DNA of 8,451 bases, from positions 567-9,017 of the forward strand of contig PLFA01000117.1 in the NCBI GenBank assembly GCA_003136615.1. Direction: 5' to 3'. Source of the DNA: Caulobacteraceae bacterium. Lineage in GTDB: Bacteria; Pseudomonadota; Alphaproteobacteria; Caulobacterales; Caulobacteraceae. Position 1 is the first letter of the stretch. Each line of letters begins with the position of its first letter. Of the stretch, positions 1 to 5,716 are shown one piece after another. Made by a program: the position numbers and the translations under genes. Under the pieces are notes generated by a model. That model searched no databases. It had not been told where the DNA came from and worked only from the letters and a program-made list of their open reading frames with translations.

Positions 1-34
1 CCAGTAATCAACACCTACCAGTAGGCAACACCTA
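1..34. repeat. Two imperfect 17-bp tandem repeat units
   Basis: Positions 1-17 read CCAGTAATCAACACCTA and 18-34 read CCAGTAGGCAACACCTA. The units match at 15 of 17 positions, differing only at the seventh and eighth bases. The second unit runs into the TAG stop of ggt (minus strand, 32-34). The junction also contains a short inverted repeat, CCTAC-CA-GTAGG, at 14-25. The array touches the window edge, so more copies may lie to the left. It is visibly less GC-rich than its surroundings. It could be a minisatellite, a cluster of protein-binding sites or part of a 3' end structure; the sequence does not decide. Confidence 0.7.
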
Positions 35-1714
35 GTAGCTGAGCGCGACGCCCTCGCGACGCGGATCGGCGCCGCCCGCGTAGCTGCCGTCGGCCCGCAC
101 CAGCACGCCGGTGAGTCCCGACTCCTCGTATTGCACCGGCTTCGGATCCAGGCCATGCGCGATCATGCCGTTCAGCACCTCGGGTGCGAACTTCGCGGTC
201 TCGGCGGTGAAATGATCACCGTGCGCGATCAGGTTCGGCAGGCCGACCGCCGCCTGCATGCTCATGTGCCAGTCGAGCGTGGCGATCAGGGTCTTCAGCA
301 CGTAGGAGATGATCGCAGGGCCCCCCGCCGAGCCCACGGCCTCGAGGAAACGGCCCTGGCCGTCGAGCACGATCGTCGGCGACATCGCCGAGCGCGGGCG
401 CTTCAAGGGCGCGACGGCATTAGCGGCGGGCGCGCCGTTGGCATCCAAAGGGGAGAAACTGAAGTCGGTCAGCTGGTTGTTGAGGAAGAAGCCGTCGACC
501 ATCCGCCCGTCGCCGAAGATGCTCTCCACGGTGGTGGTCATGGCGACCACCTGGCCCCAGCGGTCCACCACAACGAATGAAGAGGTCCCGCCCGGTTCCT
601 TGGTGGCGTCTGGCCCTGGATTGGGCGCTCCGGGGGGATGGCCGGGCGCGGGTGGCGGGCCGGCCGTGTCGCCGATGAGTTTGGCCCTCGCGTCGAGATA
701 TGTCGGATCCAACAGACCCTTGGCGGGGACTTCCACGAAGGCGGGATCGCCGTTGTAGCGCAGATCGTCCGCATACATCAGCCGCTCAGCCTGGGCGAGC
801 TCGAACCAGGCCTGCGGATCGGTCGGGCCCCGGGTGGAGATGTCCGTGCGCTGGAGGATGCCCAGGCCCTCCAGCACGGCCACGCCGCCGGAGGGCGGAT
901 TGGGCGCGCAGACCTCCCACTGGCGATAGGGCGCGCAGAGCGCCTCGGCCTTGTGCGGCGAATAAGACGCCAAGTCAGCCAAGGTCATGGAGCTTGGAAT
1001 GGGGTCCTGGGCAAGGCGGGCGACAATATCCCGGGCGATCTTTCCCTTGAGAATGGCGTCCGGTCCCTCCGCGGCGATCAGGCGAAGCGTGGCGGCATAG
1101 GCGGGGTTCTTAAGGCGCTCGCCAGCCTTGATGGGCGCGCCGCTCTCATCCTTGAAGTAGGCGATGACATCGGGCGCGCTGTTCTGCGGCACGGGAAATG
1201 CCCGTTCGTCCGCCAGTCTTGGGCCGACCAGAAATCCGCTCTCCGCAAGCGCTTCGGCGTCGCCAAAGAGGCTCTTCCACGCCAGATGGCCATGCTCCTT
1301 CTGCGCCATGAACAGCATGGCGATGGCGCCTGGGACCCCGGCGGACCGGCCGGACAGAACCGCCTGGGAAAAGGTCATGGGCTTGCCACCATTAAGAAAC
1401 ATGTCGGGGGTGGCGCCCGCCGGGGCGATCTCGCGCCCGTCATAAGATGTGACTGCATGGGTCCTAGGATCATACCAGACCATGAAAGCGCCGCCGCCGA
1501 CGCCGGAGCTTTGCGGCTCCACAAGACCCAGGGTGGCCTGGATCGCCACCGCAGCGTCCATGGCGTTCCCGCCGCGGCGCAGAACCGCCAGTCCGGCCTC
1601 CACCGCCTGGGGATTGGCCGCCGCCACCATGGCCTGGGGCCCCTTCAAGGGCGCGGCCGACCCGGCGGCGGCGAAGAGGAGCAGACTCAAGGCGAGCGGC
1701 AGGACCAAACGCAT
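32..1714 (-). CDS. ggt: Gamma-glutamyltransferase precursor (self-cleaving, periplasmic)
   Basis: This 560-residue protein has the usual length of bacterial Ggt, which hydrolyses or transfers the gamma-glutamyl group of glutathione and related peptides in the periplasm. Residues 1-20 form a signal peptide ending GSA-A, with no lipobox. The large-subunit region holds the substrate-binding DGRE motif (R94, matching E. coli R114). The precursor should cleave before T377 in GGTSSF, giving a small subunit 377-560 with Thr as nucleophile. Small-subunit motifs are T395, LNNQ (Q414), D417, RPRSAM (S442) and GSAGGP (461-466). By eye alignment, E. coli N411 is E397 and S463 is A443; the first is common in one Ggt subgroup as I remember it. 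A Pro-rich stretch (353-368) precedes the cleavage site. AGAGGA lies six bases before the ATG at 1714 and supports that start. It is transcribed away from the peptidase gene at 1827. Confidence 0.95.
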   Translation of the reverse strand: MRLVLPLALSLLLFAAAGSAAPLKGPQAMVAAANPQAVEAGLAVLRRGGNAMDAAVAIQATLGLVEPQSSGVGGGAFMVWYDPRTHAVTSYDGREIAPAGATPDMFLNGGKPMTFSQAVLSGRSAGVPGAIAMLFMAQKEHGHLAWKSLFGDAEALAESGFLVGPRLADERAFPVPQNSAPDVIAYFKDESGAPIKAGERLKNPAYAATLRLIAAEGPDAILKGKIARDIVARLAQDPIPSSMTLADLASYSPHKAEALCAPYRQWEVCAPNPPSGGVAVLEGLGILQRTDISTRGPTDPQAWFELAQAERLMYADDLRYNGDPAFVEVPAKGLLDPTYLDARAKLIGDTAGPPPAPGHPPGAPNPGPDATKEPGGTSSFVVVDRWGQVVAMTTTVESIFGDGRMVDGFFLNNQLTDFSFSPLDANGAPAANAVAPLKRPRSAMSPTIVLDGQGRFLEAVGSAGGPAIISYVLKTLIATLDWHMSMQAAVGLPNLIAHGDHFTAETAKFAPEVLNGMIAHGLDPKPVQYEESGLTGVLVRADGSYAGGADPRREGVALSY

Positions 1715-1826
1715 GGGAAATCCTCTAAGAAATGGCGCGAAAAGAGACCTTAGTCAGCCGGGAGCCGCTTGAGAACACGCGCGCTTTTCATGGACATGGC
1801 GAGCGCCCTGGCGCACCTAACGCGCC
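1715..1826. promoter_or_regulatory. Divergent intergenic region between ggt and the P1-family peptidase
   Basis: These 112 bases must carry the promoters of both divergent genes. On the minus strand AGAGGA (1721-1726) is a good ribosome binding site for ggt. On the plus strand TTGAGA (1769-1774) could be a -35 element, but no convincing -10 follows at normal spacing. A 14-codon frame starts at ATG 1790 and ends with TAA at 1832-1834, overlapping the start of the peptidase gene. No Shine-Dalgarno sequence precedes it or the peptidase GTG. I see no strong operator. Confidence 0.4.
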
Positions 1827-2879
1827 GTGAATAAGGGCGCCGGACACAGCAACCTGATTACCGATGTGCCGGGCCTGAACGTTGGCGGCGCTGTGGACGG
1901 GCGCGCCCGCACCGGCGTGACGGTGATCCTGCCGGATGATCGCGCGGTATGCGCCGTGGATGTGCGCGGCGGCGCGCCTGGCACCCGCGAAACCGACGCC
2001 CTGGGGGCGGACACCCTCGTCGAGGCGGTGGACGCCATCGTCCTTTCCGGCGGATCGGTCTATGGCCTCGCCGCCGCCGACGGCGTGGCCGTTTGGCTGG
2101 GCGCCCAGGGCCGGGGCTATGGCCTGGCGCGCGGCCCCGGCATTCCCCCGGCGCCCGTGGTGCCCTCGGCGATCCTCTATGATCTGGCCAATGGCGGCGT
2201 GAAGGATTGGGGCCTTGACCCGCCTTACCGCGCCCTCGGCGTCGCGGCGGCGCAGGCCGCGGGGCGCGCGTTTGACCTTGGCACGGCCGGCGCGGGCGCG
2301 GGGGCGATGGCGGGGGCCCTGAAGGGTGGGCTTGGCTCGGCCTCCGCCCTCACAGCCGACGGCTTCACCGTGGGTGCTCTTGTGGCGGTCAACAGCTTCG
2401 GGTCTGTGGTGGCGCCGGGCGGCGCGGCATTCTGGGCTCAGCCCTTCGAGATTGAAGGTGAGTTCGGCGGCATGGCGCCCAGTCTGTTCCGCGCCGGAGC
2501 TGACGAGTGGGGACTGGCAAAACGCGATCCCAGGCTCGGCGCCAACACCACCATCGCCTGCATCGCGGTAGACGCCATACTGGATCCCGCCCAGGCCCGA
2601 CGCCTGGCGGTCATGGCCCAGGATGGCCTGGCCCGCGCCATCCGGCCGGTGCATACGCCCTTCGATGGCGATGTCGTTTTCGCGCTCGCCACAGGGCGTC
2701 GTCCTCTCCCGGAGCCCGCGGCCTTTTCGCTCACGAGACTAGGGGCTCTCGCGGCGGATTGCCTCGCCCGGGCGATCGCGCGCGGCGTCTACGAAGCTCG
2801 CCCCTGGCCAGGGACGGATGTGAGATGCTGGCGGGATGTGGCGGGTAAGGACGTTCGAGGGCTTCCCCTCCGACCCTAG
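1827..2879 (+). CDS. P1-family peptidase (S58, DmpA/NylC-like self-processing aminopeptidase)
   Basis: This 350-residue protein belongs to the DmpA/beta-aminopeptidase/NylC family, enzymes that split themselves into two chains and then release N-terminal residues from peptides or hydrolyse amides. The N-terminal signature NLITDVPGLNVG (9-20) is typical. Using NylC as template, I place the catalytic Lys at K166 (ALKGGLGSAS), Asn at N189, self-cleavage between N240 and T241 (GANTTIACIAVDA), and D280/D282 in FDGD. The T241-to-D280 spacing matches that of NylC (267 to 306). The nucleophile is therefore Thr, as in NylC, not Ser as in DmpA. No signal peptide is visible, so it is probably cytoplasmic. 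The GTG start at 1827 is the only plausible one: an in-frame TAA sits at 1818-1820 and the family signature begins nine residues in. No clear Shine-Dalgarno sequence is present. The natural substrate cannot be told from sequence. Confidence 0.9.
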   Translation: MNKGAGHSNLITDVPGLNVGGAVDGRARTGVTVILPDDRAVCAVDVRGGAPGTRETDALGADTLVEAVDAIVLSGGSVYGLAAADGVAVWLGAQGRGYGLARGPGIPPAPVVPSAILYDLANGGVKDWGLDPPYRALGVAAAQAAGRAFDLGTAGAGAGAMAGALKGGLGSASALTADGFTVGALVAVNSFGSVVAPGGAAFWAQPFEIEGEFGGMAPSLFRAGADEWGLAKRDPRLGANTTIACIAVDAILDPAQARRLAVMAQDGLARAIRPVHTPFDGDVVFALATGRRPLPEPAAFSLTRLGALAADCLARAIARGVYEARPWPGTDVRCWRDVAGKDVRGLPLRP

Positions 2880-3670
2880 GCGTGAGGCGCTTGGGAGCCG
2901 ATGAAAATCTCCCTGTCCGCCTTGGCGTCGACGGGATCGCGGGGACTTAAGGGCAGGCCAGCGGCTGCGAAAGCACCCTTGACGGCCACATCGATCGGCG
3001 AGGACTTGAGATTGGCTGACAGGGGCGCGAGCGGCCGGTCCAAGCTGGCATAGAGGGCGCGGTCCACATGCCAGCCGGCGGCGGTGAAGACCGACTGAAG
3101 CTCATCGGCAAAAGCCTCCGGCTCGGCGTGGCCGTCGGTTGTGAGCATGACGACGGCCGGAGCGAGCTTGAGGATGGCCTCCATTCTCTGCTTCTGCGCT
3201 CCAGTAAGGCGCCGCGGCGTGACGGCGGCCTCGTTGACCGAGCCGACATCCGGCGCCGGAGAAAAAATCTCATTGCCCGCGCGCCCGGGCGCCACGCTCG
3301 CGAGCGAAGGGGGGCCCTGCGGAACGGCGAGGGGGGCTGTTGGGGCCGCAAGCCGGGGCGGTCCCGACGAGGCATCCGCCGGCGCGCGGAAGCCGAGCCA
3401 GTCGACGAGACGTGATTCCATTACGGATAACTGGCCCGCGGCCGTGGCCTTGGCGGTGGCGGCCTCGATCCGCAGATGAGCGATCTCGCGATCCTTTGCG
3501 CGATCCATGGCGCGGTTGAGCAGTAGGACCGCCAGACCCGCCACCAGTGTCAAGGCGCCGAGGGCGACGAACAGAATATTGGCCAGCAGCAGCGCGCCTT
3601 CAAGAGTCACGGCTGAGGGCCTCCCGACATCTAAACGTACGACGCCGGGGGTGAATGGGGTCGGGTTCAT
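2876..3670 (-). CDS. Membrane-anchored coiled-coil protein of unknown function
   Basis: I do not recognise a named family for this 264-residue protein. A single transmembrane helix lies at about 25-50 (LLLANILFVALGAL onward). It is followed by a charged, Ala-rich helix at 52-88 likely to form a coiled coil, then a Pro/Ala/Ser-rich flexible linker (93-150), then a compact C-terminal region (153-262). The C-terminal region runs from RRLTGAQ through VMLTTDG, EAFADELQSVFTAAGW and IDVAV to IFIGSQ. From memory, this resembles C-terminal domains of other bacterial proteins with the same helix-coil-domain plan, none with a known role. ATG 3670 is preceded by only a weak Shine-Dalgarno-like GATAAG. 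The gene follows the GT11 gene after 82 bases on the same strand, so read-through from that operon is possible. Its stop TAG overlaps the stop of the convergent peptidase gene. Confidence 0.8.
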   Translation of the reverse strand: MNPTPFTPGVVRLDVGRPSAVTLEGALLLANILFVALGALTLVAGLAVLLLNRAMDRAKDREIAHLRIEAATAKATAAGQLSVMESRLVDWLGFRAPADASSGPPRLAAPTAPLAVPQGPPSLASVAPGRAGNEIFSPAPDVGSVNEAAVTPRRLTGAQKQRMEAILKLAPAVVMLTTDGHAEPEAFADELQSVFTAAGWHVDRALYASLDRPLAPLSANLKSSPIDVAVKGAFAAAGLPLSPRDPVDAKADREIFIGSQAPHA

Positions 3671-3714
3671 CTTATCGTGGCCGCCGCCGGAACGCCCCTC
3701 GCGAATCCGTGAGC

Positions 3715-3742
3715 CACGCTAGCCGATTCTGGCTGCAGCGTG
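3715..3742 (-). terminator. Hairpin just downstream of the GT11 gene, without U-tract
   Basis: CACGCTAGCC (3715-3724) pairs with GGCT (3731-3734) and AGCGTG (3737-3742) around the loop GATTCT, giving ten base pairs with a two-base bulge (GC, 3735-3736). It begins about ten bases after the GT11 stop when read on the minus strand. No T-run follows in that direction, so it is not a textbook intrinsic terminator. It may instead stabilise the 3' end of the glycosyltransferase mRNA, or be an operator of the downstream membrane-protein gene. Confidence 0.4.
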
Positions 3743-3752
3743 AAGAAACGGG

Positions 3753-4553
3753 CTAGATTTCGATGAAGCGGCGGGCGGGCCACGGATAATGGGCAAATTT
3801 CTGATTTCGAGGATAAAAAACTCTCGCGGCGTCGGAGCAGATCCCGCCCCACCAGGAAAAGGAGGAATTGGTCAGGATCAGGTTTTCTGCCGCGACCATC
3901 CGGGCCATATCATCCCAGGGGCTTCCGCCCGTGAGCGCCCGAACCGGCGCCCCAATATCGCCGAGGCGTACGAGAGCAAGATCTGGATCATCGGAGACTA
4001 AAAAGACTTCCCCTGACGGGGCGCCAGAGGCGATGCGGCCCAGCGCCTCGCGGAAGAAGTCAGGACCCGGCACGCTGCGAGCCCAGGGCAGGCGCTCCTC
4101 CTTGTAGGTGCGATAGTGAATGATGGTGGAAAGCGCGGCCGCCTGCGTGGCGCGGCGGGCGATCTCGCGGCGAAAGGCGGCGCGGAAGCCCTCCAGATCC
4201 ACGATAAAGGCTTGGCTCTGCCAATAGCCGTCGAAATAGACGCCGCGTCGTATCAAGGCGTCGAGACCCGAGGGGCTCGCTGGCGCGGCCCTTTCCACCA
4301 CATAGCTTCTGGTTCTGATCAGTCGTCCCAGGAGCCGGCGCGGCCTCGAGCTGCGCCACGGATGTCGCACGACCTCGAACAACCCAATATCCTGAGCCAG
4401 CGCGGCCAGTGTGAAACGACGACCATGGGGATCCGCGCCATATGAGGCGACATCCAGAGCCACGGGCGCCCCTGTCAGAAGCGCAACGGAGCGCGCGAAG
4501 GCGAGGCAGAAGAGCTGATTGCCTAACCCGCCCTGAACGCGGACGATCTTCAT
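3753..4553 (-). CDS. Family 11 glycosyltransferase (alpha-1,2-fucosyltransferase-like)
   Basis: This 266-residue protein is a GT11 enzyme, the family that transfers L-fucose from GDP-fucose in alpha-1,2 linkage to a sugar acceptor, typically in O-antigen or other surface glycans. Hallmarks are the N-terminal GGLGNQLF (8-15), FDGYWQS (107-113), SDD (187-189) and the C-terminal TNSSFSWWGG (238-247). The nucleotide-sugar-binding motif, usually HxRRxD, appears here as HYRTYKEER (146-154): the His and first Arg remain, while the second Arg is Thr. The length is slightly below the roughly 290 residues usual for the family, but both ends look intact. The ATG at 4553 overlaps the stop of the upstream GT2 gene by four bases (ATGA), implying translational coupling. 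No GDP-fucose synthesis genes lie in the window, so the donor is inferred. Confidence 0.88.
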   Translation of the reverse strand: MKIVRVQGGLGNQLFCLAFARSVALLTGAPVALDVASYGADPHGRRFTLAALAQDIGLFEVVRHPWRSSRPRRLLGRLIRTRSYVVERAAPASPSGLDALIRRGVYFDGYWQSQAFIVDLEGFRAAFRREIARRATQAAALSTIIHYRTYKEERLPWARSVPGPDFFREALGRIASGAPSGEVFLVSDDPDLALVRLGDIGAPVRALTGGSPWDDMARMVAAENLILTNSSFSWWGGICSDAARVFYPRNQKFAHYPWPARRFIEI

Positions 4554-5320
4554 GGCGCGCCACGCCGCAACCGCATGCGGGCCTTGAGCGCGGCGCGGAA
4601 AACGGCGCGTTGAAACGGCGAGATCGCGGGCGCCGGCCCCCGCGCCAGCATCTCCAGTTCGGTCAGGGCCAGGGCGTCGCCGTCGATCCTGGCGGTGATT
4701 GACTCCGGATGGTGGCCTAGAGAGGCGACGCTGACGCCGGCCAGGGCCGCGAGCCGCCCGCGGCGCAGCACGCGGCCATAGAATTCCACATCAACGAGTT
4801 GGATGAGGGCGGTGTCGAACCGGTGATCGCCCGTGAAGACAAAGGCGCCGGTGGGGCCGAGCCAGTTGATCATCGGCAGCACGACCTTGGCGCCCGGGAA
4901 CCGGCGAAGCGCGGCGATCAGGCCAAAACGCGAGGCCCGTGTGACGCCGGTCACCTGCACCCCGCCGGCCGCCGCCGCCACCCCGGGCTTGGCCAAGGCT
5001 TCGAGGGCGCGCCGGAGAAACTGCGGGTCCACATAGCGCTCGTCCTGGTGGAGGACGACCTTGGCGGGAAAAAGCGCATGGCTTAGCCCATGGTTCCAGT
5101 TTTCAGCTGCCACACCCGACCGCGGCCCCTGGAGCCATCGGACCGCGCCATGGCGGCGACTCGCCGCCGCCGTCAGATCAGCAATTCGCGCGCTTACGGA
5201 ATCGTCCGTGACGATGATATCCGCCTGAACGCCCTCCTGGGCGATCACCGAGTCCAGGGCCTGACGGAAGAGATGGTCCGATTCATAGGCGGGTATGACG
5301 ACACTGATCTGATCGGTCAT
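4550..5320 (-). CDS. Family 2 glycosyltransferase
   Basis: This 256-residue protein has the GT-A fold signature of GT2 inverting glycosyltransferases. SVVIPAYES (6-14) opens the nucleotide-binding half, IIVTDDS (35-41) supplies the base-binding acidic pair D39/D40, and SGVAAENWNHGL (68-79) follows. VVLHQDERY (88-96) holds the probable metal-binding aspartate D93 in place of a classical DXD. VDVEFYGRVLRRGR (176-189) is probably the acceptor-side segment. No transmembrane helices are apparent, so it should act on the cytoplasmic face of the inner membrane. It is the first gene of a two-gene operon with the GT11 enzyme, overlapping it by four bases. The start at 5320 fits the family because the fold begins five residues in, but the upstream sequence lacks a good Shine-Dalgarno motif. 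Donor and acceptor sugars are not predictable. Confidence 0.88.
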   Translation of the reverse strand: MTDQISVVIPAYESDHLFRQALDSVIAQEGVQADIIVTDDSVSARIADLTAAASRRHGAVRWLQGPRSGVAAENWNHGLSHALFPAKVVLHQDERYVDPQFLRRALEALAKPGVAAAAGGVQVTGVTRASRFGLIAALRRFPGAKVVLPMINWLGPTGAFVFTGDHRFDTALIQLVDVEFYGRVLRRGRLAALAGVSVASLGHHPESITARIDGDALALTELEMLARGPAPAISPFQRAVFRAALKARMRLRRGAP

Positions 5321-5395
5321 AGGGTCGATGGGAACCTTGGCTGTCGGGCCGGCGTTCGGCAGGCAGAGCTAGCGCCAAGGGCAATCGGTGAAATC
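5321..5395. promoter_or_regulatory. Divergent intergenic region with 7-bp inverted repeat
   Basis: These 75 bases separate the minus-strand glycosyltransferase operon from the plus-strand lipoprotein gene. CCTTGGC (5335-5341) and GCCAAGG (5374-5380) form a perfect inverted repeat with a 32-base spacer. TTGGCT (5337-5342) is a possible plus-strand -35, without a convincing -10. GGTGA (5387-5391) is the likely ribosome binding site of the lipoprotein gene, four bases from its ATG. The inverted repeat could be an operator pair, or chance. Confidence 0.35.
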
Positions 5396-5704
5396 ATGAA
5401 ACAAGCCACTCGTGTCACCTTTGTCCTCGTCGTCACGCTAGCTCTTGCCGCCTGCGCCGCGGGCAGCCCGCAATCGGTTCAGGCCACGGGAGGCGGCCCC
5501 ATCGCGCTCCTCGCCTTAGGCATCTGGCACGGAATCATCGCCCCGATAACCTTGATCGTCGAAATCCTGAATCGCTTCGCACCGGGGCTCGTCCCGGTCC
5601 GTTGGCATATGTACGAAACAGGCGCCTCCAGCGCCCTTTACGACCTCGGCTTCTATTTTGGCTTGGCCGGCGGCCCGAGCTTTCTGTTTTTTCGCCGCGG
5701 ATAG
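5396..5704 (+). CDS. Small predicted lipoprotein of unknown function
   Basis: This 102-residue protein starts with a lipoprotein signal: Lys2 and Arg6, a hydrophobic core, then the lipobox LAAC (17-20), so C20 should be acylated after cleavage. The mature part contains a hydrophobic segment GIWHGIIAPITLIVEILNRF (42-61), then MYETGASSALYDLGFYFGL (72-90). From memory this matches a widespread family of small lipoproteins with a W-G-IAP segment, a YE-N-G motif and YDFGF-LG near the end; none has a known function to me. The open frame extends upstream to 5090 but runs antisense through the GT2 gene. ATG 5396 is preferred because it begins the signal sequence directly and has GGTGA four bases upstream. 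The second hydrophobic segment may insert in the membrane. It is divergent from the glycosyltransferases and convergent with the symporter gene 12 bases beyond its stop. Confidence 0.8.
   Translation: MKQATRVTFVLVVTLALAACAAGSPQSVQATGGGPIALLALGIWHGIIAPITLIVEILNRFAPGLVPVRWHMYETGASSALYDLGFYFGLAGGPSFLFFRRG
5661..5692 (+). terminator. Intrinsic-terminator-like hairpin inside the lipoprotein gene's 3' end
   Basis: GCTTGGCC (5661-5668) pairs with GGCC (5672-5675) and GAGC (5677-5680) around the loop GGC, giving eight pairs including one T-G wobble and one bulged C. TTTCTGTTTTTT (5681-5692) follows at once. This is the form of a Rho-independent terminator, yet it ends nine bases before the stop codon at 5702. 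The short convergent gap leaves no room for a terminator outside the gene. The same bases also encode a Gly/Phe-rich protein tail, so chance remains possible. Confidence 0.45.
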
Positions 5705-5716
5705 GCCGGCCACCGT

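Noticed and set aside
1..34. Edge repeat as a CRISPR array
   Set aside because: The units are 17 bases long and directly adjacent with no spacers, and no cas gene is present.
638..1753. Long plus-strand open frame (371 codons) opposite ggt
   Set aside because: It is antisense to a clear gamma-glutamyltransferase gene, rich in Arg/Gly/His, and shows no recognisable domain. GC-rich DNA gives such frames by codon bias.
1788..2654. 288-codon minus-strand frame opposite the P1-family peptidase
   Set aside because: It has low-complexity Arg/Gly/Ala/His composition, no domain, and lies entirely over a well-supported gene.
3703..3729. Two GANTC sites (CcrM methylation motif) in the gap before the membrane-protein gene
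   Set aside because: GANTC also occurs throughout the coding sequence here at about the frequency expected by chance, so I see no enrichment that would mark cell-cycle control.
3753..4553. GT11 gene as a pseudogene because of the altered HxRR motif
   Set aside because: The frame is intact, coupled to its partner, and retains the other family hallmarks, so a functional variant is more likely.
5090..5395. Upstream extension of the lipoprotein frame
   Set aside because: It runs antisense through the GT2 gene and would bury the lipoprotein signal sequence in mid-protein. ATG 5396 has its own ribosome binding site.
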